From Bacteroidales bacterium UBA1181 (GTDB taxonomy: Bacteria; Bacteroidota; Bacteroidia; Bacteroidales; Paludibacteraceae): a stretch of DNA of 61,894 nucleotides. The DNA is taken from positions 1-61,894 of the forward strand of contig DBYR01000004.1 in the NCBI GenBank assembly GCA_002310215.1. The letters are read 5' to 3'. This document shows positions 26,391-34,803 of the stretch, one piece after another (position 1 is the stretch's first letter; every line of letters starts with the position of its first letter). The notes under the pieces were generated by a model. That model did no database searches and was not told the DNA's origin. It saw only the letters and a list, made by a program, of their open reading frames with translations. The translations under genes were made by a program, and so were the position numbers.

Positions 26391-27008
26391 ATGAAACACG
26401 AACTATTTTACCACATGCGGGGGAAAAGATACCCGACGCTTCCTGATATACTCCTCTCCCTAGTCTTTATAATAGGGATACTATACTCCTTCTTAATGGG
26501 TTATTGTGCATTAGCGTCACCATTATTCCTTATCTTCCTTGTCATGGGTTTATGCTTTCTCTTCATATTCATAGATTATTGGAAGGGGCGCAAAAACACC
26601 AGGAAATACTATATGTTTGTGAGTCAAAGAGGCATTTTTATCCGCCAGGAAGACACGATGGACATACTATGGTCTGATATCGAGCGGATTACCATGAACC
26701 GGGGGGGCATGTACATTTACTGCAAGCCCAAGGAGAACGAGGAGGAGCAGGAGACGGAGAAAGAAGGGAAACCCATTTACATCGACTTTGAAGACTTCAA
26801 AATCGACAAGAAGGATCTATGCGTGGAGATGATGCGTTACAATCCGTCGCTGGAACTGGAACATCCCGCTTGGGAATCGCCCCTCGACAACTTCTACCAC
26901 ACCAAGCACGATGTCCAGAACGCGAAGGAGCTCAAATCCTTGGGCATATCGCAGGAAAAGATATCCCGCATCATACATTTGCCCGAAAAAGAGATTGAAA
27001 AACTCTAA
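26391..27008 (+). CDS. Two-helix membrane protein with PH-like domain
   Basis: The 205-residue protein has two adjacent transmembrane segments (about 17-60). A cytosolic beta-rich segment follows (FVSQRGIFIRQEDTMDILWS, then IERITMNRG), resembling YcxB or bacterial PH-like domains. An acidic loop and a helical C-terminus complete it. The C-terminal LGISQEKISRIIHLPEKEI resembles a short helix-turn-helix-like segment. Function is unknown. It is six bases behind the J-domain gene. Confidence 0.6.
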   Translation: MKHELFYHMRGKRYPTLPDILLSLVFIIGILYSFLMGYCALASPLFLIFLVMGLCFLFIFIDYWKGRKNTRKYYMFVSQRGIFIRQEDTMDILWSDIERITMNRGGMYIYCKPKENEEEQETEKEGKPIYIDFEDFKIDKKDLCVEMMRYNPSLELEHPAWESPLDNFYHTKHDVQNAKELKSLGISQEKISRIIHLPEKEIEKL

Positions 27009-27240
27009 TATTTACGATTTAACAATTTACAATTTACTACTTTAGAAGATATACTGTTTTAAGATACGGGGCACACAATCTTTACGTCCTCTTCCGAAAG
27101 GAACCGCTGGGACGGTTATCGTTGTTAATTTTCATAACAGTTTGAAAATTAAATATTTTTTGTAATTTCGCATCGTCTTATGACAGATGTGAGAATATTG
27201 AAATATAGTTTCCGACACGTAAAAAATTAGAACATAAGAG
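27009..27240 (+). promoter_or_regulatory. Intergenic leader with a variant -7 element
   Basis: TAATTTCG at 27163-27170 is a one-base variant of TANNTTTG, followed by CATCGTCTTA. The same context (TAAATTTG then CATCGTATAA) precedes the second acyltransferase, indicating that the promoter region was duplicated together with the gene. Confidence 0.4.
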
Positions 27241-28266
27241 ATGGCTACAGAAAGTTCACCCCAACGAAACTACGGATTAGACAACCTAAAAATGACCATT
27301 TGTCTCATCGTGGTGATGGCCCACACAATGTTGCCCTACACGCACATGAGCCTGCCATGGTTTTTCTTCCCCGCGCTTCCCAACGAAGAAATTTCCTTTA
27401 ATCTTCTGACCCAATTCAACCATCAGCACAGCATGCCTATCTTCTTCATGATAGCAGGCTATTTCATCCCCTCCAGCTACGATAAACAAGGGTTCGGGAC
27501 ATTCCTATGGAAGAAGACCAAACGTCTGCTGATCCCGGCCTTCGTCATGCTGACCTATTGCTTGGTGTTCATCCAACCGATATACCACGTCTGGTTCCTT
27601 CAGATGCTCTTTTTCTTCTGCCTACTTTATGCCCTTTTCAGGAAACTGACGCAATGGAGGACACCAGAAGGCTGCAAGGTGCCGCTAACCATTCCTCTGC
27701 TGTTGGGGATATGCTTTATCGTCTGCGTCATAACCCTCATTGTACGCATAAAATACAACGTCACCTACTATTCGATCCCCTTCGGCATATTATATTTCGA
27801 ACCAGCGAGATTGCCCCAATACCTCATGGTCTTCATCTTCGGCATCGTCGCCAGGCGGTTCGACTGGTTCAAATTCAATTCCAAGCGGCAACTCATCTCG
27901 TTGGGAATCTTGGTCTTCATCGTCACGACCATCATGTTCGTCCGCATCAATGAATTCAACTACATAGGCAGCAGACTATACACGATATTGGATTCAATCC
28001 TCTGTATATGCACCAGTCTTCTGATCATCTGGATATACAACCACTACATCACCCAAACCAACCATTTCATCGCCTCCTTCACCGAGAATTCGTTGGGCAT
28101 ATATCTCTTCCATATCCCGATACTCTATTACATACAGACCTATACGAAAATGTGGGAAATCTATTTCCCGCTCAAACTGACGCTCATCCTAACCGTCACC
28201 CTCACCTCCGCCTATTTGCTAAGCTACTTGCTGCGGAAACTCAAGTTCTTCCGGAACTTCCTGTAG
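27241..28266 (+). CDS. Acyltransferase-3 family membrane protein (copy 1)
   Basis: The 341-residue protein has about ten transmembrane segments and the acyltransferase-3 pattern. RNYGLDNLKMTICLIVVMAH places a His in the first helix, IFFMIAGYFIPSSYDKQGF follows, and KKTKRLLIPAF marks the next block. These integral inner-membrane enzymes O-acylate sugars or other small acceptors on surface polymers. Many residues are shared with the adjacent second copy, including the C-terminal YIQTYTKMWEIYFPLKL. The genes are clear tandem duplicates with divergent central parts, so they may modify different acceptors. Confidence 0.85.
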   Translation: MATESSPQRNYGLDNLKMTICLIVVMAHTMLPYTHMSLPWFFFPALPNEEISFNLLTQFNHQHSMPIFFMIAGYFIPSSYDKQGFGTFLWKKTKRLLIPAFVMLTYCLVFIQPIYHVWFLQMLFFFCLLYALFRKLTQWRTPEGCKVPLTIPLLLGICFIVCVITLIVRIKYNVTYYSIPFGILYFEPARLPQYLMVFIFGIVARRFDWFKFNSKRQLISLGILVFIVTTIMFVRINEFNYIGSRLYTILDSILCICTSLLIIWIYNHYITQTNHFIASFTENSLGIYLFHIPILYYIQTYTKMWEIYFPLKLTLILTVTLTSAYLLSYLLRKLKFFRNFL

Positions 28267-28330
28267 GAGGAAGGGTTGACAAAACCCATGCGCGCTACAG
28301 ATTCAAACAGACGCTCCACGTCCTTATATG

Positions 28331-28361
28331 GTTGTAGACTAATTTTTTTGTTGTAAATTTG
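28331..28361 (+). promoter_or_regulatory. Consensus Bacteroidetes promoter for the second acyltransferase
   Basis: TTG at 28332-28334 and TAAATTTG at 28354-28361 are separated by 19 bases. The transcript would start about 60 bases before the ATG at 28430. Confidence 0.7.
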
Positions 28362-28429
28362 CATCGTATAAACATGCGAGAAGCAGATTATTGAAGATTT
28401 TTATCCGAACGAGATTAATTCAGAGAAAG

Positions 28430-29458
28430 ATGGTCAACGAAAACGTTCCTAAGAGAATTTACGGATTAGATAACCTAAAAGTTTTGATATGCTTGATCGT
28501 GGTTATCTCCCACGTGATGATTCCCTACACCAACATCAATATTCCATGGTACTTCGAACCGGCATTGCCGAACGAGACGCTTGAGGTGAATCCGCTCATA
28601 AACTTCCTGAGGATATGCGGTATGTCCATCTTCTTCATGGTTTCAGGCTATTTCATACCCACCAGCTACGACAAGCAAGGCTTTGGCACATTCCTCTGGA
28701 AAAAGACCAAACGCCTCCTGATACCCGCCTTCGTCTTCTGGGGACTCAGCATCCTCTGCACGCCATACCCGATGCACCACATGTGGTTCCTTCAGCTGCT
28801 TTTCTGCTTCTGCCTCTTGTACGCCCTCTTCAGGAAACTGACCAACTGGAGAATCAAGGGAGGGAGTAAGTTGGAGCTCACCATGCTCATCTTAGTGGCC
28901 TACTTCACGCTGATCTGCGTGACGTCGCTGATTGTCCGCCAGAAATTTTATATAGACCAATTCACGCTCTATTTCAACTTTTTTCTGATCGAGAAGGCCA
29001 AATTACCACAATATATCTTATCGTTCATATTCGGCATCATCGCCCGTCGTTACGACTGGATCAACTGTGTCTCCAAAAAGGTGGTCATACAGACCGCCAT
29101 CGTCATCGCCATCTCGTACATCATCAAGGAGTGGCGCATTACCGAGCTGAACTACGTGGGAAGTCGTCTCTACACCATCCTCGAATCCTGTCTCTGCCTC
29201 TTCGCCAGTCTCATGATCCTATGGATATTCAACCGGTACGCCAACAAAACCAACCGATTCATCGCGACGCTTTCGGAAAATTCCTTGGGCATCTATCTGA
29301 TCCACATGCCCATCCTCTACTACGTCCAGACCTACACGAAGATGTGGGAGATATACTTTCCGCTCAAACTCGTGTTGATGATGGCTTTCGTCATGGTTAC
29401 CGCGTTCCTATTGAGCTATCTGCTACGGAAGTCTAAATTCATCCGTAACTTCTTGTAG
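28430..29458 (+). CDS. Acyltransferase-3 family membrane protein (copy 2)
   Basis: This 342-residue paralogue of the upstream gene keeps IYGLDNLKVLICLIVVISH (His in the first helix), FFMVSGYFIPTSYDKQGF, KKTKRLLIPAF and the C-terminal YVQTYTKMWEIYFPLKL. The middle third diverges, particularly around residues 150-220. I chose the ATG at 28430; an upstream TTG would add 13 residues without similarity to copy 1. It has its own promoter. The substrate is unknown; both copies probably acylate a surface glycan or lipid-linked sugar. Confidence 0.85.
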   Translation: MVNENVPKRIYGLDNLKVLICLIVVISHVMIPYTNINIPWYFEPALPNETLEVNPLINFLRICGMSIFFMVSGYFIPTSYDKQGFGTFLWKKTKRLLIPAFVFWGLSILCTPYPMHHMWFLQLLFCFCLLYALFRKLTNWRIKGGSKLELTMLILVAYFTLICVTSLIVRQKFYIDQFTLYFNFFLIEKAKLPQYILSFIFGIIARRYDWINCVSKKVVIQTAIVIAISYIIKEWRITELNYVGSRLYTILESCLCLFASLMILWIFNRYANKTNRFIATLSENSLGIYLIHMPILYYVQTYTKMWEIYFPLKLVLMMAFVMVTAFLLSYLLRKSKFIRNFL

Positions 29459-29551
29459 AGACGAATTTCATCGAACTATCGTTTCATAATTGACTTCGTC
29501 GAACTCAAAATTCATAATTCAAAATTCATAATTCAAAATTCATAATTCCCC
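29459..29551 (-). repeat. Dispersed AT-rich repeat, inverted copy
   Basis: Read on the minus strand, this contains GTTCGACGAAGTCAATTATG followed by AAACGATAGTTCGATGAAAT: two juxtaposed versions of the core found at 2.1 and 5.6 kb. On the other side are tandem AATTCATAATTCAAA units. It fills the gap between the acyltransferase and DUF445 genes. Confidence 0.6.
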
Positions 29552-30463
29552 ATGTGGTACACATACCTTATACCTCCCATCGTAGGAGCCATCATCGGCT
29601 ATTTCACCAACCAGTTAGCCATCACGATGTTATTCCGTCCCCACAAGCCGAAATACTTGTTCGGGCATAGACTGCCTTTCACACCGGGCATCATCCCCAA
29701 GGAGAAGAGCCGCATTGCGACCGCCATCGGCGAGACCGTGAGCAACCACCTGATGGACAAGGAGACGCTCGCCAAGAACCTTCTGTCGGACGAGATGATA
29801 GCGAAGGTGGAGGCAGGCATCGACTCCTTCGTGGAGGGACTGAAAGGGACACAGGACAATCTGCGCACCTACGCCACGCAATACATCCCAGGCGAGGACA
29901 TCGACATCGCCGTCAGAAAACTAACCAATGAATTCTCCAACAGGATAGGGGAGAAGATCGAGGAGAACAACCTCAGCCAAGGCATCTCGCACAAGGTGGT
30001 GGAATACGCCCTGCAACAGACCGGGAAGGGATTCCTCGGACTCCTGCAGACCGACAAGCTGGTCGGAATGCTCTCCGAACCCATCGAGAAGGCGTTGAGC
30101 AAACACCTCGACAATATACTGAAAGAGAATGCGGGGGAAATCGTCACGAAATTGGTGGACCATGAGATCACAACCTATCTCGACAAACCCGTCTGCCAAT
30201 TCATAGAGAACAAGGAAAACCTTGTGGAGAGAGGGAAACAAATCGTCGTCTCCACCTACAAAACCATCATAGAGGAACAACTGCCGAACATGTTGGAATC
30301 GATTGATATACAAAAGATTGTGGAGACTCGTATCAACGACATGAACGTAGCCGACACGGAAAAAATCACCTATACCGTACTGAATAGGGAACTCAAAGCT
30401 ATTGTTTGGCTGGGGGCGCTGTTAGGCGGCATCATCGGGACATTCAATATCATCTTCCTATAG
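29552..30463 (+). CDS. DUF445 family membrane protein
   Basis: The 303-residue protein begins MWYTYLIPPIVGAIIGYFTNQLAITMLFRP, a membrane helix followed by the conserved DUF445 TNxxAxxMLF block, and then RLPFTPGIIPKEKSRIA. A long amphipathic helical middle follows, and the C-terminus has one more hydrophobic helix (LGALLGGIIGTFNIIFL). The family is widespread and related to YheB-type proteins; its function is not established. It ends 18 bases before the tRNA genes, which are on the opposite strand. Confidence 0.85.
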   Translation: MWYTYLIPPIVGAIIGYFTNQLAITMLFRPHKPKYLFGHRLPFTPGIIPKEKSRIATAIGETVSNHLMDKETLAKNLLSDEMIAKVEAGIDSFVEGLKGTQDNLRTYATQYIPGEDIDIAVRKLTNEFSNRIGEKIEENNLSQGISHKVVEYALQQTGKGFLGLLQTDKLVGMLSEPIEKALSKHLDNILKENAGEIVTKLVDHEITTYLDKPVCQFIENKENLVERGKQIVVSTYKTIIEEQLPNMLESIDIQKIVETRINDMNVADTEKITYTVLNRELKAIVWLGALLGGIIGTFNIIFL

Positions 30464-30481
30464 ATTCTTTCAAGGTATTTG

Positions 30482-30568
30482 CGGAAAGACAGGGATTCGA
30501 ACCCTGGGAACAGTTACCCGCTCACCGCATTTCGAGTGCGGCCCGATCGACCACTCCGGCATCTTTCC
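30482..30568 (-). tRNA. tRNA-Ser (CGA)
   Basis: The 87-base minus-strand gene folds as a class II tRNA. It has a 7-bp acceptor stem (GGAAAGA/TCTTTCC), an anticodon stem CCGCA/TGCGG with loop CTCGAAA (anticodon CGA), a long variable arm, and a T-loop GGTTCGAATCC. The terminal CCA is not encoded. It is the last gene of a three-tRNA minus-strand group. Confidence 0.95.
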
Positions 30569-30627
30569 TTTATGCTTTCAACAACGCTCGTTTAAAACAA
30601 AAAATCCGAAGAACACTTCGGATTACG

Positions 30628-30712
30628 CGGAGAGAGAGGGATTCGAACCCCCGGTACCTCTCGGTACGGCGGTTTTCAAGACCGCTGTAATCGACCACTC
30701 TACCATCTCTCC
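30628..30712 (-). tRNA. tRNA-Ser (TGA)
   Basis: The 85-base gene has a GGAGAGA/TCTCTCC acceptor stem, an anticodon loop CTTGAAA (anticodon TGA) within GCGGT/ACCGC, a long variable arm and the T-loop GGTTCGAATCC. It is the middle gene of the group. Confidence 0.95.
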
Positions 30713-30761
30713 AAATCTTCTAAACTCACTTGTCGCCACAAGTTCTTCGCTTGTTTTTTTG

Positions 30762-30834
30762 TGACCCAGCAGGGGATCGAACCCTGGACCCACAGATTAA
30801 GAGTCTGTTGCTCTACCAGCTGAGCTACTGAGTC
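30762..30834 (-). tRNA. tRNA-Lys (CTT)
   Basis: The 73-base gene has a GACTCAG/CTGGGTC acceptor stem (one G-U pair), a D-loop AGCTGGTAGAGC, an anticodon stem ACAGA/TCTGT with loop CTCTTAA (anticodon CTT), and the T-loop GGTTCGATCCC. It is closest to the shared promoter. Confidence 0.95.
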
Positions 30835-30857
30835 ATTGTCCTTTCGTTTTGACGTTG

Positions 30858-30889
30858 CAAAAGTAGTGCTTTTGCCATGTTCCACCAAA
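30858..30889 (-). promoter_or_regulatory. Promoter of the tRNA operon
   Basis: On the minus strand, TTTG (30886-30889) and TACTTTTG (30858-30865) are spaced by 20 bases and lie 24 bases before the 5' end of tRNA-Lys. This is a good match to TTTG-N19-TANNTTTG. Confidence 0.7.
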
Positions 30890-31166
30890 TTTTTAGGAGA
30901 CTTTTTTTCGCTTTTTTTCCAATTTATTTTTTGAGGCAATCTATTTTTTTCATTATCAATAAAATAAGAAAATCGGGCAGGCGACAGCAAAAGGACAAAA
31001 AGAGGTGATTGAGTAGCCATGGTATCCATCAACGCCTTTTTTTGAACATGATTGACCATGAAAAATTTGGTCAGACCTTCCTCTTCGACACACCAAAGGC
31101 ATAATAGGCTACGATTCCAGAGCTAACTCCCGTGACTATCTCTTATATATTTTAAATACCATTCGA
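30890..31166 (+). other. Intergenic region without recognised gene
   Basis: These 277 bases between the tRNA promoter and the next gene are AT-rich with a run of T at 30903-30930. I see no credible reading frame and no RNA structure that I recognise. Confidence 0.4.
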
Positions 31167-31487
31167 TTATAAATGGAACGGCTTATTCAGCTCTTCAAGC
31201 AATTCGTTAGTCACATCCTTGCCTTTGAATGCATTGAAAATGGATTGAATGGTGTAGATTGGTCCCCATGGAATACCCCACCATCCCAAAAACAGGCTAA
31301 TCAACAGATACTTGTATCCGTACTTTATAGGCGATTCATTCGATTTCAGGAAGAAGATATCACTACTCCTCTTAAACGTCATAACCAATATGGATATCGC
31401 ATAAGGAAAGACCACGAACTTGCCACCTAATTCAAGCTCCTTGTTTATCTCCTCGTTCGTCAAGTTTTCTAATCCTTTGATTTTCAT
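31167..31487 (-). CDS. Small membrane protein of unknown function
   Basis: The 106-residue protein begins MKIKGLENLTNEEINKELE, a charged N-terminus. It has two hydrophobic segments (about 25-42 and 60-85), the second containing the striking LGWWGIPWGPIYTI. It ends in a charged tail with KGKDVTNELLEELN. I have a general impression of similar proteins in Bacteroidetes and other phyla but cannot name a domain. A good promoter lies upstream. It is alone on the minus strand. Confidence 0.65.
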   Translation of the reverse strand: MKIKGLENLTNEEINKELELGGKFVVFPYAISILVMTFKRSSDIFFLKSNESPIKYGYKYLLISLFLGWWGIPWGPIYTIQSIFNAFKGKDVTNELLEELNKPFHL

Positions 31488-31555
31488 TGTAGTAAATTAT
31501 TTATTAAACATACGTTCCAAGAAAAATTCCGCCAATCTCTCCATAGGAAATTAAA

Positions 31556-31585
31556 CAAAGTTAATCATATTCACCAAAAAACAAA
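31556..31585 (-). promoter_or_regulatory. Promoter for the small membrane protein
   Basis: Minus-strand TTTG (31582-31585) and TAACTTTG (31556-31563) are 18 bases apart, 69 bases upstream of the start codon. Confidence 0.6.
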
Positions 31586-31693
31586 CTTTTTCCCCTAAGA
31601 TCATTGGAAATCACACATGAGTAAATTGTAAATGGTTAAATAGTAAATACAGCCATTCCGGAACATTGCAACCTGGTTGCAGAACCCTCTTCC

Positions 31694-31701
31694 TACATTT
31701 G
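31694..31701 (+). promoter_or_regulatory. Putative -7 element for the methyltransferase
   Basis: TACATTTG matches TANNTTTG and lies 27 bases before the start at 31728. Confidence 0.5.
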
Positions 31702-31727
31702 TGCCGTAAACATAAAAACACTATAAG

Positions 31728-32393
31728 ATGAACGAAATACGGAAAGAAAAGATCAAAGACGCATACCACGACTCCAAAAGCATCTATGACGGCGTCTTGA
31801 CGCAGGGGAACCTATTCGCCAAGGCTTATATACGATTCTTTTGGGGAGGAACGGACGATGTGGCGCTCGCCCATAAGTTGCTGTCATACATTCCGGAGGG
31901 TTTTTCCGGCACAATACTGGACGTCCCCTGCGGCACAGCGGTCTTCACCGCCGAGAAATGGAAGGAGCTCAACGCCTCGAAGATCATCTGTCTCGACTAC
32001 AGCGATGACATGCTACGGCAAGCGGGCCAACGACTAAAAGGGGAGGGGCATATCCAACTTTACCAAGGAGACGTGGGCGCACTGCCTTTCGAGAGCCAAA
32101 GCGTCAATATCGTCATGAGCATGAACGGATTCCACGCCTTCCCCGACAAACTGAAAGCCTTCGACGAGACCTGCCGGGTGCTGAAAGAAGGGGGGAAATT
32201 CATCGCCAGCTTCTACGTCCGCGGCAAATTACGACGGACAGACTGGGTCGTGAACCACGTACTGGCCCCGAAAGCTTGGTTCACTCCGCCGTTCCAGACG
32301 GAAGAGGAGGTTAGGAAGATTCTGGAGGAGCGTTATTCGGAGGTGGAGATCCATACAGATAATGCGATACTCTGGTGCGTGTGTAGAAAGTAA
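31728..32393 (+). CDS. Class I SAM-dependent methyltransferase
   Basis: The 221-residue protein has the SAM-binding glycine-rich motif in TILDVPCGTAVFTAE (about 62-76), an acidic residue after beta-2 (ICLDYSDDML), and motif IV-like VGALPFESQSVNIVMS. This is a UbiE/Methyltransf_11-type domain. The substrate is unknown. The menaquinone genes nearby might suggest a MenG-like role, but MenG is usually longer at its C-terminus and carries different signature blocks, so I do not assign it. It converges with the L,D-transpeptidase-like gene, 14 bases away. Confidence 0.8.
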   Translation: MNEIRKEKIKDAYHDSKSIYDGVLTQGNLFAKAYIRFFWGGTDDVALAHKLLSYIPEGFSGTILDVPCGTAVFTAEKWKELNASKIICLDYSDDMLRQAGQRLKGEGHIQLYQGDVGALPFESQSVNIVMSMNGFHAFPDKLKAFDETCRVLKEGGKFIASFYVRGKLRRTDWVVNHVLAPKAWFTPPFQTEEEVRKILEERYSEVEIHTDNAILWCVCRK

Positions 32394-32407
32394 GTCCACA
32401 ACCTGCT

Positions 32408-33082
32408 TCACCGCCCGCCACAATAGTTCCACATCAGGATCCCCTTAGGCGATCCGTCGATGAGCGCCTTGGCCTTCCGGAAGCCCTTGGAGGTGATCGT
32501 GACGCAACCCGAACAGGAGGCACCATTCAACGGAAGGTGTTTGCGAGGAATAAGCGATTGGCCATCAAGGAAATAGGAATCATGAATCAACAAGCCACGA
32601 CGCAGGGCATTGCTGTTGGAGGGGTCCAATCCCACAATCGCCCGGCTCCGTTTTTTCCCTAAGGCCCTGCCATATTGTTTTTTCCGCACGGCGAACCTTC
32701 CCAAAGAGGAACAATTGCTCCCCAAATCATTGCTGAAGATAGGGGTGCTCTCCGTGTTACCCTTCCCGGCGCCATGCATGCAAAAGTCCGCGAAATCAAT
32801 CTCATCGGTCGCGAAGTTCCAGATGAAGAATCTGGGCGTACCCGACGGCAGGGAATAATCCACCAAGAAGCAATGACAAGTGTCGTAACCATTCCGGACC
32901 GCATAGGCTTTCAAGGCATGCGCCTTCCCCTTCGCCGAGGCATAGACCGCACTCCCGCTACGGGGCGGAATGCGTTTGCATTGATGGATAATATAAAACA
33001 CCCCCAACACCAAGGCGAAGAACGCCAAGCAACCCAATAGTGTGCGAATGATGGTCCGTTTTACGAAAATATATTTTACCAT
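32408..33082 (-). CDS. L,D-transpeptidase catalytic-domain protein (YkuD_2-like)
   Basis: The 224-residue protein has an N-terminal membrane anchor (about 11-32). Its domain carries MHGAG (His103), IHDSYF (His167) and the catalytic ASCSGCVTI block (Cys193). The S-x-G-C motif and its upstream histidines match the murein L,D-transpeptidase catalytic family (YkuD_2), which acts on peptidoglycan peptides in the periplasm. The positions of Cys193 and His167 suggest an intact active site. It converges with the methyltransferase gene and diverges from the LEA-type lipoprotein. Confidence 0.8.
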   Translation of the reverse strand: MVKYIFVKRTIIRTLLGCLAFFALVLGVFYIIHQCKRIPPRSGSAVYASAKGKAHALKAYAVRNGYDTCHCFLVDYSLPSGTPRFFIWNFATDEIDFADFCMHGAGKGNTESTPIFSNDLGSNCSSLGRFAVRKKQYGRALGKKRSRAIVGLDPSNSNALRRGLLIHDSYFLDGQSLIPRKHLPLNGASCSGCVTITSKGFRKAKALIDGSPKGILMWNYCGGR

Positions 33083-33141
33083 ATCTTAACAAGTCTACGT
33101 TTCAATTCTCCGACTATTGACCTAACATACAAATTATTTCC

Positions 33142-33149
33142 TACCTTTG
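33142..33149 (+). promoter_or_regulatory. Putative -7 element for the LEA-type lipoprotein
   Basis: TACCTTTG matches TANNTTTG; TTG lies 22 bases upstream at 33117-33119, slightly beyond the usual spacing. The gene starts at 33187. Confidence 0.5.
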
Positions 33150-33186
33150 CCTCCGGAAGTCTCATATACTTTATGAATTGTAAAAC

Positions 33187-33786
33187 ATGAAAAAAATTCT
33201 TTTTCTATTATCGATTCCCGCCTTGTGCCTCTCGCTGCTGATAGGCTGCTCCTCCGTACAAGGTGTGAAAAACTTCTCGAATTGCCAATTCAACTATAAG
33301 GATGTCACGAATATCCGTTTGGCCAGCATCGATGTCTCCCACATCCGATCGCCCAAGGACCTGAGCTACGTCGATCTGCTCCAACTGATCCCAGCCTTCA
33401 AGGACAAGAGCCTCGGACTGAACATGAACGTGAACATCAACGTGACCAACCCCAACACTGAAGAGGCGAAGCTGGAAGGGGTGGACTACATCGTCTGGGT
33501 CGATGAGCGGGAGGTGCTCACAGGCAACATGGACAAGAAAATATCCATCGGCGCCAACCAGACGGAGGTGCTGTCAATCCCTGTCTCCGTCAACCTCCTG
33601 AATATGGCGACCTTCTCCACGATAGACGCGTTGCTCGAGTTCGCCATCGGACTCGCCGATGACAACCCAGACGCCAGTCGCATGAAAGTCTCCTTGAAAC
33701 CCTACTTCAACGTAGGCAACAAGAAGGTTAAGACGCCTTTCTACATCACGGTTGGAGGGGATAAAATCATGCCTAAAAAAGAATAA
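33187..33786 (+). CDS. LEA type-2 family lipoprotein
   Basis: The 199-residue protein has a clear lipoprotein signal ending LLIGC (Cys21). The mature part contains VNINVTNPNTEEAKLEGVDY, matching the LEA-2/WHy domain in which paired beta-strands precede a conserved N-P-N. The role is unknown; such lipoproteins are common in Bacteroidetes. It ends four bases before the menC stop, so the two genes converge tightly and no separate terminator fits between them. Confidence 0.75.
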   Translation: MKKILFLLSIPALCLSLLIGCSSVQGVKNFSNCQFNYKDVTNIRLASIDVSHIRSPKDLSYVDLLQLIPAFKDKSLGLNMNVNINVTNPNTEEAKLEGVDYIVWVDEREVLTGNMDKKISIGANQTEVLSIPVSVNLLNMATFSTIDALLEFAIGLADDNPDASRMKVSLKPYFNVGNKKVKTPFYITVGGDKIMPKKE

Positions 33787-33789
33787 GAA

Positions 33790-34803
33790 TCATCCTCTAT
33801 ACCAGAGATGCTCGCCGACCACCTCGATCGGACGATCAACATTGTTTACATACAGGGCGCCGGTGCCAAGTCCCTGAGGAATCGTTATGCCTAAGGTGGC
33901 CGCCCACTGGGCGATGGCGTTGAGCCCCACATTCGACTCCAAGGCGGAGGTGATCCAATAGCCGATGTTTCTTCGCTTGGCCAAAGAAATCCACTCCTCC
34001 GAGCCCCATATACCTCCATGCAAAGAGGGTTTTAGGATAATATATTGGGGACGTATCACATCCAACAATCGATTCTTCTCTTCCGTGTCGTTCACACCGA
34101 TCAACTCCTCGTCCAGTGCGATGGGCAAAGGCGTGCGGGCGCACAAACGGGCCATATCTTCCCATTGTCCCGCCATGATGGGTTGCTCGATGGAATGGAT
34201 GTCCAACGCGGCGAGACGCTCCAACCGTTCCATGGCCTCGGCGGGCTTGAACCCACCGTTCGCATCCACACGCAAGGTAATGATATCCTTGGAAAATCGT
34301 CCCCTGATTTTTTTCAACAGATCCAATTCATCGTTAAATCGTAACGAACCGATTTTCAGCTTAATGCAGGAAAATCCAGCCTTTAATTTCTCCTCAATCC
34401 GTGCGGACATCTCCTCGTATGTGCCCATCCATATCAACCCGTTGATCAGGATGCTGCTCTTGCCCTCCGTGAAAGGGCTCTTCCACATCACGCCCGCCTC
34501 CGATTTCAGGTCACGGAGCGCCGTCTCCAAGCCAAAGAGCATCGAGGGGTAATCCCTCATCGCCTCGTAATCGATTGTACCGTCGAACCGATCGCAGAAA
34601 CCCTTCAAAACGGCCTCATAATCAGGCAAGTCGTCACAACTCAGCTTCACTAAAGGGGCACACTCGCCCCAACCTACCTTGCCGGGACGATCCGTGTCTG
34701 TCATCCGCAGATACCACACCTGATGGTCGGTATAAACCCCGCGGGAAGTGCCCGCAGGCTGCTTGAACACTAATGTTTTGGGAATAATGGTTACGTGATA
34801 CAA
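33790..34803 (-). CDS. menC: o-Succinylbenzoate synthase
   Basis: MenC dehydrates SHCHC to o-succinylbenzoate in menaquinone biosynthesis. The 337-residue enolase-superfamily protein shows CIKLKIGSL (catalytic K-x-K), LRVDANGGF (metal Asp), SIEQPI (metal Glu), ALDEELIG (metal Asp/Glu) and YIILKPSLHGG (second catalytic Lys). Its context downstream of menF-menD-menB supports this over a dipeptide epimerase. It is separated from menB by 163 bases of repeat sequence rather than directly abutting it. The usual partner menE is not found next to it. Confidence 0.9.
   Translation of the reverse strand: MYHVTIIPKTLVFKQPAGTSRGVYTDHQVWYLRMTDTDRPGKVGWGECAPLVKLSCDDLPDYEAVLKGFCDRFDGTIDYEAMRDYPSMLFGLETALRDLKSEAGVMWKSPFTEGKSSILINGLIWMGTYEEMSARIEEKLKAGFSCIKLKIGSLRFNDELDLLKKIRGRFSKDIITLRVDANGGFKPAEAMERLERLAALDIHSIEQPIMAGQWEDMARLCARTPLPIALDEELIGVNDTEEKNRLLDVIRPQYIILKPSLHGGIWGSEEWISLAKRRNIGYWITSALESNVGLNAIAQWAATLGITIPQGLGTGALYVNNVDRPIEVVGEHLWYRG

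Noticed and set aside
31728..32393. A menaquinone methyltransferase (menG/ubiE)
   Set aside because: The SAM motifs are general class I; the specific signature blocks of UbiE/MenG are not seen and the gene is not in the men operon.
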